Of a stretch of 46,092 nucleotides of DNA, positions 15,982 to 24,675 are shown one piece after another. The position numbers and the translations under genes are program-made. Origin of the DNA: a virus; the IMG/VR virus record IMGVR_UViG_3300032782_000016, positions 1 to 46,092 of that record, one strand, 5' to 3'. Each line of letters opens with the position of its first letter. Within the stretch, counting starts at the first letter, position 1. Below the pieces are notes generated by a model. That model saw nothing but the letters and a program-made list of their open reading frames with translations, had not been told where the DNA came from and made no database searches.

Positions 15982-16623
15982 TTAGACGGAGAAGCCCCAG
16001 GAGTTGCCGCCACCCCCGAATCCATAAGTATCCCCGCCACCACTATAGTAACTGCTGGCTGTTCCGGAGGGGACCGAGTAGCCAAAAGCATTAGCAGAGT
16101 CTGGGCTAGCGAAGGGATTTATGTTACCGTAGTTGTTTAATCCAGTGGTGACAGCTCCGCCGATTTGGTTGCCAAGAGCGCTGGCGGCTTGCTGATTCGA
16201 GACGTTTTGGCCTTGCAGGATTTGGCCCGCCGTGCCAGGGGAGCCAATGTTTGCGCCAGCCAATTGGGCCAACAGCTCTGCTTGGTTGTAGTACTGCGTG
16301 GAGGCTTGGTTGCCAGCCTGCGTGGTCAATGCAGACAGCACATTCCCACTGTTGAGCATGCCTTGTGCTGCGGCCGAGCCTTCCACACCCTTCAGTGCCT
16401 GATCCATCTGGAACTGATATCCCGGTGTGCTAGTCACCGAAGAGGGGTTGTTAATGAGATTTGACAGCATGGTTTGATACTGCGGGCGTTGCGACGCAAA
16501 GGGATCGGCAGCGTTCGCGGCTTGTTGCGAGCCTCCACCCCCACCACCCACTGCCGAACTAACAAGCGACGATGTTGCCGCTCCGGCAACACCTGCCCCA
16601 ACTGCTCCGGCGATTACGCACAT
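15982..16623 (-). CDS. Small internal virion / DNA transfer-like protein, 213 aa
   Basis: The N-terminus MCVIAGAVGAGVAGAATSSL is a hydrophobic glycine/alanine segment, followed by a glycine run and by TPGYQFQMDQALKGVEGSAA, MLNSGNVLSALTTQAGNQAS and YYNQAELLAQLAGAN. The block PGYQFQ...G......G...SG is widespread in phage proteins encoded between head-tail connector and ejection genes and is linked to DNA transfer. The C-terminus is glycine/serine/tyrosine-rich and low in complexity. First of the three-gene ejection cluster. Confidence 0.75.
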   Translation of the reverse strand: MCVIAGAVGAGVAGAATSSLVSSAVGGGGGGSQQAANAADPFASQRPQYQTMLSNLINNPSSVTSTPGYQFQMDQALKGVEGSAAAQGMLNSGNVLSALTTQAGNQASTQYYNQAELLAQLAGANIGSPGTAGQILQGQNVSNQQAASALGNQIGGAVTTGLNNYGNINPFASPDSANAFGYSVPSGTASSYYSGGGDTYGFGGGGNSWGFSV

Positions 16624-16625
16624 GA

Positions 16626-17120
16626 TTACTCCCCCTTCGGAAGGTCTTTGAGCTTGAGTTCCATTACCACATCATCTGCGATGTAGCCACGCTTTTCGAG
16701 GATCTTGAAGAGCAACCCCGTGCGGGTGACCGGCCAGCCCACGACGCTAACGCCGCGGGTGCGGAATTCTTCTTCGACGCTCGACATGAAGCGTGGCATG
16801 CACTGGCGATGGTCTGGTCGCACGTAGAAAGTGTCCACATTGCCGCACAATTCTTTGCGAAGGTGCAGGCTGTGGTAGGTGATAAGAAGGGCGTAGCCTT
16901 GCAAAACTCCCTCACCATCCCGCAACGTCATGGCAATGAGGAAACCACCAGCCTGCATTTCAAGATACCGCTCGTTGTGCGGGTCAATCGGCAACCCTCG
17001 TTGGCCATGATAGGCGCATGTGTCCTGTTTGATTTCCGAGCATTCATCCCAACACTCTTGACCCAGAGGGGTGATTTCCGCTGCGAGGTCGAGGGTGAAA
17101 GGCTCAATTGCAATTTTCAT
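16626..17120 (-). CDS. GNAT-family N-acetyltransferase, 164 aa
   Basis: The product starts MKIAIEPFTLDLAAEITPLG and shows a GNAT-like layout: GGFLIAMTLRDGEGVLQGYA (beta 4), CGNVDTFYVRPDHRQ (the V-x-P-x-x-R/Q region where the acetyl-CoA pyrophosphate loop begins) and a C-terminal GWPVTRTGLLFKILEKRGY. The usual Q-x-x-G-x-G/A is degenerate. Such proteins are often encoded next to virion genes in podoviruses; the acceptor is unknown. ATG 17120 is preferred to 17132, which would start inside palindrome R6 without a ribosome site. Confidence 0.75.
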   Translation of the reverse strand: MKIAIEPFTLDLAAEITPLGQECWDECSEIKQDTCAYHGQRGLPIDPHNERYLEMQAGGFLIAMTLRDGEGVLQGYALLITYHSLHLRKELCGNVDTFYVRPDHRQCMPRFMSSVEEEFRTRGVSVVGWPVTRTGLLFKILEKRGYIADDVVMELKLKDLPKGE

Positions 17121-17130
17121 GGAATTTTCC

Positions 17131-17158
17131 ATAGGAATTAAAGTAGATTAATTTCTAC
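17131..17158. repeat. Dispersed palindrome R6
   Basis: Arms ATAGGAATTAA and TTAATTTCTAC around centre AGTAGA, followed by AAATAATTATT. It fills the gap between the gp10-like gene (stop at 17170) and the GNAT gene (start 17120). Confidence 0.9.
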
Positions 17159-17169
17159 AAATAATTATT

Positions 17170-18615
17170 TTACCGGGGCAATCCCGCCGTCAGAACCTTC
17201 ATTTCATTCAATCTCATCGGCGTGTTGCCAGTGTACTGGAGCATCCACGCCCTGCGACGGCTTGAACCACAGTTTCGCATTTGCTTGCGCACCGTGGACA
17301 TGTCGATTTGTCGTGGAGTGCTGAATGTTTGATAATCGTCATCACTGTAGCTCACATTCACCACCGTCCCGGCAGTTTGCGTGTCCGCAATCTGTTGCAT
17401 GGCCGCAAACCGTTTCCAATTAAGTGTACCCCAATCGTAGTTGGGAGTAACGCAGGTCATGTTGATGTTGCCTGTGGCATCGGTGTAAAGCGAGGGATCG
17501 ATGCTCAAAATCCGGCCTGTGGTGGTGTCTTGGGTAAAGTCCCCAAAAGGGTAACCTTGGTAGGACAGATAACCCCGGCCCACAAAGTATTGCTCCACAC
17601 CACCCACTACACTAGACCAGGTGCTCCAAACCCCTGTTGAAATGTCATACACAAGAGTCAAATTGAGCGGGGGGAGATTGAGTACATAAAAAGAGTGCCC
17701 TAAAATCTGAATCCCAAAGGACCAAATGTGCAAAGAGGTAAATTGAAGTGTCGTGTTATTGAGAATTCGTTCAATGAAGGGGTCACTGATCTTTTGCATG
17801 GTCAGGCCATTAAGCATTTGAACGGAGCGACCGTACAAGGGAGTGGACCCAACAAAATACGTCACATCGTTAATTTCGCTTACCGTTGCAGCATTGAATG
17901 CCCCTGTACGGAAAGAGGCACTGAGAACAGGATTCAGCGCGATGCCAGAGCCGTTAGGGGCAGCATTGGCATCGTAGTAAACCTGAAGACCTTGCTGGTA
18001 GAAGGCCAATATGTAGTTAAGGTGCCGAGTAGCTGTCACCCCCGCTCCATACTCAATATCAGCCTGCGTGAAGTCCAGAGCTGGCCACGTAGTTGCATCG
18101 TTGATAGCGCTGCCGATGAGTTTCCCAGATTGGGTCATGGCATAGTAGACACCATCAAGGTAAGCAATCCCAAAAGTTGGATTGAGGCTCACGTAGTTGG
18201 TGTCAGTCACCTTCGTGAAAGTTGATCCGTTAAACGTCCACAATTCACCTTCTTGGTTTTGGATGACAGTCTTATAAGGTGAGGATTGACTGTCAATAGA
18301 GGTAAAGAACTGTCCTGGATTCGAGACGCTAGGGATAGCGATACCGGCCCCTTGAGTGGGGGGGCTAAACGGATAGGCAGTATCGCTTACAATAAAATAA
18401 GGCGCACCATTGAACTTGAAGAAGCCTTGAGCAGTGCCTGTGGCAGTGGATTGGTAGGAGGTGCCGGGGCGTTTGATGACTGCCACACCTTCACCCTCTT
18501 CCTTTTCCATAAAGCAGTTGACCATCTTGGCATCTGTTGTCAGCGTGCCATCCCGCGTGCCAATGGGGTGCCCCCAGGAAATGCTCAGCTCATTGTTGGA
18601 TTGTGCTGTTGCCAT
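17170..18615 (-). CDS. P22 gp10-like packaged-DNA stabilisation / tail hub protein, 481 aa
   Basis: The pattern matches the P22 gp10 family of tail needle-attachment (hub) proteins: an N-terminal MVNCFMEKEEGEGVAVIKRP with RPGT, a beta-propeller-like middle with IWSFGIQILGHSFYVLNLP, NLTLVYDISTGVWSTWSS, and a C-terminal RRRAWMLQYTGNTPMRLNEM. These proteins close the head-tail channel after packaging. ATG 18615 with AGAGGA upstream is better placed than GTG 18618; it overlaps the upstream stop by one base (TGATG). Together with the gp4-like gene upstream this places the phage among P22-type podoviruses. Confidence 0.88.
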   Translation of the reverse strand: MATAQSNNELSISWGHPIGTRDGTLTTDAKMVNCFMEKEEGEGVAVIKRPGTSYQSTATGTAQGFFKFNGAPYFIVSDTAYPFSPPTQGAGIAIPSVSNPGQFFTSIDSQSSPYKTVIQNQEGELWTFNGSTFTKVTDTNYVSLNPTFGIAYLDGVYYAMTQSGKLIGSAINDATTWPALDFTQADIEYGAGVTATRHLNYILAFYQQGLQVYYDANAAPNGSGIALNPVLSASFRTGAFNAATVSEINDVTYFVGSTPLYGRSVQMLNGLTMQKISDPFIERILNNTTLQFTSLHIWSFGIQILGHSFYVLNLPPLNLTLVYDISTGVWSTWSSVVGGVEQYFVGRGYLSYQGYPFGDFTQDTTTGRILSIDPSLYTDATGNINMTCVTPNYDWGTLNWKRFAAMQQIADTQTAGTVVNVSYSDDDYQTFSTPRQIDMSTVRKQMRNCGSSRRRAWMLQYTGNTPMRLNEMKVLTAGLPR

Positions 18616-19325
18616 CACATCCTCTGACGTTCACTAGGGGTGAAAAAGACACTCGTCTGTTCTTGTCCGAACTCTGCGTTGAAGAACTTGTCACGATAGC
18701 CAGTGGCCTTGTCGTTGATCTCTCTGCGCTCGTCAGCGGGGGTGCGGTATTCGAGGCAGATTTCGTCGGCCAAACACCACTTGAGCATGCGGTAGGCTTC
18801 CTGCGGAAAGTACAGATTGTTGGTCAACGATCCCACATCCATCATCTGCAATTGCACCACAACATGGATGGTGTGCGTAGCGTCAATCGGCACATCGTAC
18901 AGAGTGAGAGTGCCACCATTCAATTGCGGATCGTACCAAACTTGATTGGGAATGCCCGGTTGAAACTTTTGCCCCAAGGTGTCCCAATCATACCGGGAGG
19001 TCATGATGAGAGTGACACTATTCCCGGCTTGATCCACAATGTACTGGTCAAGAATCCGCAGCGGGAGTGTCGTACCCGTGATGGTCGACAGATTGTAGGT
19101 GGCTTGCCCAATGACAGTGGGAAAAGAAACGTCTTTCACACACCACAAGGGCAAGCCATCCTGTGCCATCTCCTTTACCAGGATTTCCAATGCCTGAAGG
19201 CAATTATCTTGATCCGTGTTGGGGATGGTCTCGTACTCATCAAAGGCCCCCGTCAGCCTCAGCGCCGCCTGCACTATCTGCAGCGCTGTCATTCCAAATG
19301 TGTAAGTGCCGCTGTAGGTAGGCAT
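18615..19325 (-). CDS. P22 gp4-like head-tail connector / tail accessory protein, 236 aa
   Basis: The N-terminal helices (MTALQIVQAALRLTGAFDEY, CLQALEILVKEMAQDGLPLW) and the following beta region (VIGQATYNLSTITGTTLPLR, TSRYDWDTLGQ, VWYDPQLNGGTLTLYDVP) form the pattern of the podovirus adaptor ring that docks onto the portal. A helical C-terminal extension (LKWCLADEICLEYRTPADER) resembles gp4 of P22. It lies just before the gp10-like gene, the usual order for assembly of the neck. Confidence 0.82.
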   Translation of the reverse strand: MPTYSGTYTFGMTALQIVQAALRLTGAFDEYETIPNTDQDNCLQALEILVKEMAQDGLPLWCVKDVSFPTVIGQATYNLSTITGTTLPLRILDQYIVDQAGNSVTLIMTSRYDWDTLGQKFQPGIPNQVWYDPQLNGGTLTLYDVPIDATHTIHVVVQLQMMDVGSLTNNLYFPQEAYRMLKWCLADEICLEYRTPADERREINDKATGYRDKFFNAEFGQEQTSVFFTPSERQRM

Positions 19326-19340
19326 GTGGACTCCGTGAGG

Positions 19341-19508
19341 TTACCGATACTTTGCTTTCTTCTGCTTTTGCTCTCGCATGGCCTGCGTGTGGGAGACTTT
19401 GCGAGTCATCAACTCGGCCATCTTCTTGGCCCCAGCCTTGGCCGTGAGCTTCGAGGACTCTGGCTTTGGCTGTCTTTTGGCCGTTGTGGTGGCAATCTTT
19501 TTGTGCAT
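19341..19508 (-). CDS. Small basic protein, 55 aa
   Basis: This short frame encodes MHKKIATTTAKRQPKPESSK and continues with KAGAKKMAELMTRKVSHTQA and a K/R/Q tail. The protein is strongly basic and predicted helical, with no hydrophobic core. ATG 19508 has AGGA at good spacing, and the gene fits between two virion genes without overlap. Possibly nucleic-acid binding or a minor head component; unknown. Confidence 0.75.
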   Translation of the reverse strand: MHKKIATTTAKRQPKPESSKLTAKAGAKKMAELMTRKVSHTQAMREQKQKKAKYR

Positions 19509-19520
19509 GATGGCATCCTG

Positions 19521-20225
19521 TTAAGTGATAAGTGTCCCTGTGAGGAACCCGCTATAACTCCCCGCAGCCGTTACCATACCTGATCCAGTTGTTCTGGCGC
19601 AGGTTATCTTCACATCAGCCGTTGCGGGGACTAACTGTGGGGGGTCGAATGTTTGCTCCAGCGCTCCGTTGCTTATGCCGTATGTAGCCACGGTCACAAA
19701 AATGCCCGGGAGTAGGGTGTTAGCAAGAGCGGAAACCCGTAAATCGAATTCGATGAATTCCCCCACCGTTGTGGAGCATCCACTGAACACACAGCTAGTG
19801 ATATACCCAAACATATTGGAGGGTACAGTACCTATAGCTTGTCTGGATGCTGTGTATGTGGCATCGATTCTGGCATAGGTGTTTCCCCCATTTGATACGG
19901 TGATGTTACCAGCCGCCGACCCCCCACTACCCACAGAAGCTGAGAACACCTTGTTGATTCTCAGAATATTGGTGGGCGTTGTCAGTACAGGAGTCGTACC
20001 GTTTAGAGTTACTTGCGTCAACTGCTGATTGTACTGGTCGTCAAGATACAGAATGATAATCATCCTGACGCCAGTACCCGCAGCAGAATCATTTGCGCTT
20101 GTCGATACGACAGACATTTGGGTAGGGGCAGGTGGAAAAACGTAAGTCCCGCCCACATTCCACAGATCTGTGCGAACGTTTGTAATGCCGGTAGCGCGTC
20201 CAACTGCCGTTACCCGCGTACCCAT
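19521..20225 (-). CDS. Putative virion structural protein, 234 aa
   Basis: A beta-rich protein with many G, T, S, V and I residues (for example VRMIIILYLDDQYNQQLTQV and LTTPTNILRINKVFSASVGS) and paired cysteines near residue 150 (SCVFSGCSTT). It sits in a run of three similar-looking beta-rich genes between capsid and connector. No family recognised; head decoration or a tail-completion protein is likely from position. Confidence 0.72.
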   Translation of the reverse strand: MGTRVTAVGRATGITNVRTDLWNVGGTYVFPPAPTQMSVVSTSANDSAAGTGVRMIIILYLDDQYNQQLTQVTLNGTTPVLTTPTNILRINKVFSASVGSGGSAAGNITVSNGGNTYARIDATYTASRQAIGTVPSNMFGYITSCVFSGCSTTVGEFIEFDLRVSALANTLLPGIFVTVATYGISNGALEQTFDPPQLVPATADVKITCARTTGSGMVTAAGSYSGFLTGTLIT

Positions 20226-20227
20226 GA

Positions 20228-20632
20228 TTATCGTACTCCTGCATTTGTCAGGCCAATCTTGACCATCTCCAATACAAGAGTGAAAACCTGGATACCCGAA
20301 GCCCAGCCCGTGGTCAACATTTGAATGTCACCAGTAGGGCTGGTGGCGTTGTCAGGCAATCCCCCAAAGTCCACGAAGCTCATGCGGCCGCGGCCAGCCA
20401 GAGGCATCAGCGGGGTGTTGGGCGTGCCCTTCCACTGAAGTTGGATTTCAAGTTGATCCGTCATCGAATAGTCAATGTGCATCAACTGCACCAGCGGCGG
20501 GGCTCGAAACGTTGCCGACGGGGTGACAATCGTCGTCAGTGCGAGGTCAGAGGTGTCAAGAGTGCCTGTGACCTTCACCACAAGATTGCGCGGCCCGTCG
20601 ACAATCGTTTGCGTTGTCAGAACGTTAGCCAT
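20228..20632 (-). CDS. Putative virion structural protein, 134 aa
   Basis: Beta-rich protein (ANVLTTQTIVDGPRNLVVKV, TGTLDTSDLALTTIV, LMHIDYSMTDQLEIQLQWKG). The TQTIVDGPRN-x-V-x-K-x-T/G-G start recurs in phage proteins encoded near capsid genes. It sits between two other beta-rich virion candidates with 2-10 bp gaps, so the three are co-transcribed. Function inferred from position only. Confidence 0.72.
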   Translation of the reverse strand: MANVLTTQTIVDGPRNLVVKVTGTLDTSDLALTTIVTPSATFRAPPLVQLMHIDYSMTDQLEIQLQWKGTPNTPLMPLAGRGRMSFVDFGGLPDNATSPTGDIQMLTTGWASGIQVFTLVLEMVKIGLTNAGVR

Positions 20633-20641
20633 GACAACTCC

Positions 20642-21409
20642 TTAGCGTTCGGTCGAGGCAACAAGGTAGTCCACGCCGACCGTGACAGCATTCGCCGAAC
20701 CATTGGTGTAGCTGACGATGGGGGCCAGCGTGACCGTAGGCAGCGTGGGGACTTGCAGGAGGGCCACGGCACCACGGGGGGCGGTCGAGCCGACAACACC
20801 ACCGTTGATCTGATTGTTGCCCGTAGTCGGGTTCCAGAATGCTGCCACGTTGCCGAGGGCGTCAACAGCAATGCCCAATTCAATGTAGGTCGCCGCCGTC
20901 AGGACACATGCCGAGGGCAATGCCACACTGGTGTGCGTTGATGCCGCAATCACATCGAGCACAAACGTGGTGCCCGCCGCTGCCTTGTACAGGACGATGC
21001 CGTTGACGATGCTGGCTTCGGCCACTGCCGTGGACGTGAGGCCACAGTAAAAGGCACCATCCGTGCGGGATACAGTGCCAGCGAACTTGAAGAACGTTTG
21101 CTTGTTGGCCGTGCTGACCTTGAATGCCGTGGGATTCTTGATGAGGAAAGCAGAATCCGACGCACCAGTCGTGGTGGAGAGGTTGAGGATGCCGCCATCA
21201 CCCGCTGCCAGTGCCGCTGCCGGGGTGCCAGTGCCCGAGAGGGTCCAATCACCTGACACATACTGGTCAAAGTCATTGGCGTAGGTGTGTGCCCACGTCG
21301 GGTCCAAAAGCCCTGCATTGCTCATGGTTTGCCACTGCGCAGCGTTTGTGACGCCGAGGGGCATGCGCGTGGTTTGAGAATTGCGATTGGTGCTGCCTGC
21401 CGTTGCCAT
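20642..21409 (-). CDS. Putative capsid-associated structural protein, 255 aa
   Basis: After a short polar start (MATAGSTNRNSQTTRMPLGV) the sequence is beta-rich and aromatic: WAHTYANDFDQYVSGDWTLS, KQTFFKFAGTVSRTDGAFYC and VTLAPIVSYTNGSANAVTVG with DYLV near the end. The D-W-T...F...DGAFYCGL pattern is like lectin-type jelly-roll proteins used in phage heads. It is the first gene downstream of palindrome R7 and the capsid-end terminator. Likely a head decoration or vertex protein. Confidence 0.72.
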   Translation of the reverse strand: MATAGSTNRNSQTTRMPLGVTNAAQWQTMSNAGLLDPTWAHTYANDFDQYVSGDWTLSGTGTPAAALAAGDGGILNLSTTTGASDSAFLIKNPTAFKVSTANKQTFFKFAGTVSRTDGAFYCGLTSTAVAEASIVNGIVLYKAAAGTTFVLDVIAASTHTSVALPSACVLTAATYIELGIAVDALGNVAAFWNPTTGNNQINGGVVGSTAPRGAVALLQVPTLPTVTLAPIVSYTNGSANAVTVGVDYLVASTER

Positions 21410-21432
21410 AGTAAATCTCCGTCAATTCAGTG

Positions 21433-21490
21433 AAAAGCGGGATTTATTCATAGGAAGTAATAATTATTAATTCCTACAAACAAATCCCGC
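21433..21490 (-). terminator. Terminator-like hairpin enclosing palindrome R7
   Basis: Read on the minus strand, a GC-rich base GCGGGATTT (21490-21482) pairs with AAATCCCGC (21445-21437) and is followed by TTTTC. R7 forms the upper stem. It lies 21 bp after the major capsid protein stop, where many phages end or attenuate transcription. The stem is long and mostly A-U above its base, so efficiency is uncertain. Confidence 0.65.
21450..21477. repeat. Dispersed palindrome R7
   Basis: Arms ATAGGAAGTAA and TTAATTCCTAC around the symmetric centre TAATTA. It separates the capsid genes from the connector/structural block and lies 40 bp upstream of the gene starting at 21409. Confidence 0.9.
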
Positions 21491-21510
21491 GATGGGAAGT
21501 TCAGCTTCGT

Positions 21511-22425
21511 TTACGCGGCGTTCGAACCGTAGAGGCCGCGCGGGTTGCCCCACAGGAACACGTAACGCTCATACGCGCCGACCTTATAGTTACGGGTATC
21601 TGCATCGTTGTCTTCCCAGACTTCCAGCTCTTCCCGCTCCTGCCAAATCATACCATCTTGGCAGCCCGTCGTGATGAACCACGGATCGGCGGCGGTCAAA
21701 TACGGATTGTGAACGACACCGCCCATCAGCAGACCTTCGGTATTGATGGGGTTGATATCGTTGTTGTTCGTACCGACTTGCTTCGGCGTCTTGAGGATGC
21801 GGTCAGCATTGAACTTGTTGTTCGGGTGGACAATCAGCTTGTCACCAGCCAACGGCTCAATATAGCCACGGTCATCAGTGGCTTGCATCATCAGAATGAG
21901 CATGTCTTCGACCGCAGCCTGCGAAAGCTGTGCATCGATGGTGAGCTTGTTCTGCCACGTGCCCGCCGTGAAATTCGGGTGCGAGGTGTTCAGGAGGCTC
22001 ACACCATCACCGCCCGTGTAGGACGAGTTGAAGGCACGATTGAGGATGTTCGTCGCGTTGATGTTTTTCGTCTCGGCAAACGCGCGACGGAGCTTTTCGA
22101 CACGATTCTTCGTCAATTTGACGTAGAGGTTGTCTTTGAGTTCTTCGTGCGTGGTGATAACCCCGAGACCATAAGCCACGTTCGTACCACGGGTCACGAA
22201 GCCCTGTTGCATCGAATCATACGTGATCGGCTGACCTTCCGGCTTAAACACAGCCAGGCCGAGGCCAACACTTTGCACGTACTCTTCGTAGTTCTTCGAG
22301 GATTCGACCTTCGAGAACATGAGCGGGGCGTATTGCGGGGCATCGGCTGCTGCCGAATCCCACCACGATTTGACACCTTCCCACAGCCCCTTGGGATAGG
22401 AACCAGTATTGATAATGCCAGGCAT
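21511..22425 (-). CDS. Major capsid protein, HK97-fold type, 304 aa
   Basis: The product starts MPGIINTGSYPKGLWEGVKS and contains GDGVSLLNTSHPNFTAGTWQ, DKLIVHPNNKFNADRILKT and ITTGCQDGMIWQEREELEVW. The pattern DG-x-x-L-x-N-T-x-H with a later LIV-x-P and a late W-x-R-E-x-x-E segment is typical of major capsid proteins of this class. The gene order scaffold, decoration, capsid (23743 down to 21511) and its length also fit. No N-terminal protease-cleaved delta domain is apparent; a separate scaffold gene is present instead. Confidence 0.88.
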   Translation of the reverse strand: MPGIINTGSYPKGLWEGVKSWWDSAAADAPQYAPLMFSKVESSKNYEEYVQSVGLGLAVFKPEGQPITYDSMQQGFVTRGTNVAYGLGVITTHEELKDNLYVKLTKNRVEKLRRAFAETKNINATNILNRAFNSSYTGGDGVSLLNTSHPNFTAGTWQNKLTIDAQLSQAAVEDMLILMMQATDDRGYIEPLAGDKLIVHPNNKFNADRILKTPKQVGTNNNDINPINTEGLLMGGVVHNPYLTAADPWFITTGCQDGMIWQEREELEVWEDNDADTRNYKVGAYERYVFLWGNPRGLYGSNAA

Positions 22426-22460
22426 AGCATCTCTCCTTGAATGTTAAATGGTGGGGACGG

Positions 22461-23078
22461 TTAGACGCCAGCCGTATTGCCCTGGAATTCATGTTGGTTA
22501 AACATGACATCCCAGGTGGCATACGCACCAAAAGAGTTGTTGGGGAGCTGCGAGAGGCCGAAGAGTTTGACCGTCAGACCAGCCGTGACCGCGAACGAGG
22601 ACGACAAGAGAACCGTGGCAGAGTTTTGCTGCGGTGCCGTGGGGTTCGTGACCGTGAACGAGGCATTGAGGCCCACGCTTGCCGCGACGAGGTTCGCCGT
22701 GGTGATGCCATCGTCCTGAATTTGATAGATGACAGCAGGATCATCCACCACCAGTACGTAGTAGTCACGGGTCTTGGTCGCGGGGATGTTTTGGACCGTC
22801 AGGTCGAGGTTGGTGCCCTGAATCGACGGCTGGCGGGGGTTAGCCAACAGGCAACCCACAACCACGCCGCGCACAACGCCGGTGCCCGTGGTGTTCTTAA
22901 TAACGTCGGGGATACCGTTGGCATCTGCGCCCGTTGCCGCCGTCAGCACCACGTCACCAGGATTGTACTGGTTCGTGTCCGCTGCAGGAATGTGATACAT
23001 ATTGGTAGCCCCGTTCCAGGGGCTGCCGTCGCGATAGCGCACAGGCACAAACCCGCGCGGCGCTTTTTGGTTCGCCAT
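22461..23078 (-). CDS. Capsid decoration / stabilisation-like structural protein, 205 aa
   Basis: Starts MANQKAPRGFVPVRYRDGSP and continues with NGATNMYHIPAADTNQYNPG, DVVLTAATGADANGIPDVIK, then GVVRGVVVGCLLANPRQPS. The pattern GF-x-P-V-x-Y-x-x-G-x-PW-NG followed by GD-V-V and VRGVVVG is common in proteins encoded just before capsid genes and probably binds the outer shell. A strong GAAAGGAG site precedes ATG 23078. Confidence 0.75.
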   Translation of the reverse strand: MANQKAPRGFVPVRYRDGSPWNGATNMYHIPAADTNQYNPGDVVLTAATGADANGIPDVIKNTTGTGVVRGVVVGCLLANPRQPSIQGTNLDLTVQNIPATKTRDYYVLVVDDPAVIYQIQDDGITTANLVAASVGLNASFTVTNPTAPQQNSATVLLSSSFAVTAGLTVKLFGLSQLPNNSFGAYATWDVMFNQHEFQGNTAGV

Positions 23079-23135
23079 GATGGCTCCTTTCGTTTAACTG
23101 GAGGGTTTCCACCATGGCGAGTCGGAGGCAAAGTC

Positions 23136-23696
23136 TTACAGGTTCTTGACCCCGTATTCCTTGCGATACCCCGTATCGATGGTGGTGTTTACGCTATCAG
23201 GCTTGTAGAAACCGTCCGCACGATTGGGATCGGTTGCCTTGCGGTGAATCTCTCTATCCCGCTTGTCGGCAGCCATATGCCGACGATTCTCGCGTTCTTT
23301 CCACTGTTCTTCGGGGATCTTCATCAGGTACGCACGGAGAGCCGCACCGTCTGATCGAGTGCCCTTCACAAACTTGCTCACACACGAGGAAATGTCCAGG
23401 TCAGGGACCACCTTGGCCTCTTTCTTGTACAGCTCGTCTTGCGTGACGAAATCAAATCCATCCATAAGAAGGCTTTCCACGTAGCCATCCTCGTCATTGG
23501 CCCAATACAGATGGTAGCCGGGGATTTCGCCGTGGACAGTGAGTTGCATCCGCAAGCCGCCGAGGTCCGATTCGCGTTCGCGCGTGGCGGTGTCGCGGGA
23601 GACTGTCTGCCCGTGGCGACGTGCCGCAATGAGTCGGCTACGGTCGGTTTCGGGGACGCTGGCGAAGGCTGCGGTTTTTTTCTGCTCAATTGACAT
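23136..23696 (-). CDS. Conserved head-morphogenesis-region protein, 186 aa
   Basis: The central part reads GYHLYWANDEDGYVESLLMD then GFDFVTQDELY, a pattern found in phage proteins encoded between scaffold and capsid genes. The N-terminal third is arginine-rich and the C-terminal third is helical and strongly charged (WKERENRRHMAADKRDREIH). No enzyme motif. It may be a minor head component or an assembly factor. Confidence 0.72.
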   Translation of the reverse strand: MSIEQKKTAAFASVPETDRSRLIAARRHGQTVSRDTATRERESDLGGLRMQLTVHGEIPGYHLYWANDEDGYVESLLMDGFDFVTQDELYKKEAKVVPDLDISSCVSKFVKGTRSDGAALRAYLMKIPEEQWKERENRRHMAADKRDREIHRKATDPNRADGFYKPDSVNTTIDTGYRKEYGVKNL

Positions 23697-23742
23697 GGAG
23701 TTTACCTCAAGGAATTAGAAAATGGGAAGCAATAGTAAAAGA

Positions 23743-24651
23743 CTATCGTGAGGTTTTGTGGACTTTCTTGCCGCCCTCAAAGTAGTTTTTGAGGAAGCGT
23801 TCCTTCGTGGTCCACCCTTTCGCGATGAATTCCTTCATCAAGGCAAGGTCTTCGGCAGGGAGGTCGTGGACACTGTAGGCAGAGCCCGAGGCTCCAGTGG
23901 TGTCAGAGGTTTCCACTTGGGATTGGCGCGAAGTCTGCTGTTTCTTGAACCGGCGAGGGAAGTCTTCACGGACCTGAGCCGCAACAAGGTCGAGCATCTT
24001 GCGGCCCATCGCCTTCTCACCCTGGGCCCGCAATTGTTTGCCAACTTCAAGGGCGTAGTTGCGAAGCTCGGGATCGGTGTTGAACCACTCGTTACCATCT
24101 TCGATCCAATCCTTGACCACAGGGTTGACCTCGGAAGGCATCTGGACAGTGGCAGTCGCAGGCTCGACAGGCGCTTCTTGCTTCTTGAGATTGGCACGCT
24201 CTTCTTGCAGAAGCTCTTTTCTGGCTTCGAGCGTGTCTGCCAGGTTGTCGTCACCATCCCGCACGGCTTCACGGAGTTTCCGCGTGGTCTCGGCGATAGC
24301 ATCCTTCAACTCTTGATCCTTGCGAGCCATCTCCTCTTCATGATACTTGGCAAAGGCCTGGCCAGTCTTTTCAAGATGGGCGTACTTCGTTTTCAGGTCT
24401 TCGAGTTCGGCCTTGATGTTCTTGTTGTAGCGCAGGCCAGCGTCGAGGTATTCCTGAGCGGGCTTCCACTTTGCTGGATCGCCCTTGTACATGGATTTGG
24501 GCACCCAACCGTGGCGGCCAGCCTCTTTTTCGATGGCCAAAGTTTCGGGATCGGGGGATTGGATGACTTCTTCCCCTGTTTCCTTAGCGACCAATGCCGA
24601 TTCGACCTCGCCAAGTTCCGCCGCGATTTCTTCTTGAGTACGCTTTACCAT
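23743..24651 (-). CDS. Scaffolding protein, 302 aa
   Basis: The product is highly charged and helical, with a coiled coil around residues 75-160 (KAELEDLKTKYAHLEKTGQA, MARKDQELKDAIAETTRKLR) and a small, basic C-terminus (RFLKNYFEGGKKVHKTSR) that in scaffolds binds coat protein. The motif AGRHGWVPKSMYKGDPAKW near residue 45 recurs in phage scaffolds. ATG 24651 is chosen because AGGAG lies 7 bases upstream; 24669 would be a TTG codon. It is the first gene after palindrome R8 and precedes the head genes. Confidence 0.85.
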   Translation of the reverse strand: MVKRTQEEIAAELGEVESALVAKETGEEVIQSPDPETLAIEKEAGRHGWVPKSMYKGDPAKWKPAQEYLDAGLRYNKNIKAELEDLKTKYAHLEKTGQAFAKYHEEEMARKDQELKDAIAETTRKLREAVRDGDDNLADTLEARKELLQEERANLKKQEAPVEPATATVQMPSEVNPVVKDWIEDGNEWFNTDPELRNYALEVGKQLRAQGEKAMGRKMLDLVAAQVREDFPRRFKKQQTSRQSQVETSDTTGASGSAYSVHDLPAEDLALMKEFIAKGWTTKERFLKNYFEGGKKVHKTSR

Positions 24652-24675
24652 CTGAAAGCTCCTATCCAATTGTTA

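Noticed and set aside
18537-19583. 348-codon open frame on the plus strand
   Set aside because: Antisense to the gp4-like connector gene and a small basic gene; composition reflects the complementary codons of the minus-strand genes.
22437-23354. 305-codon open frame on the plus strand
   Set aside because: Antisense to the decoration protein and the adjacent head gene; arginine/valine-rich sequence typical of reverse-strand frames.
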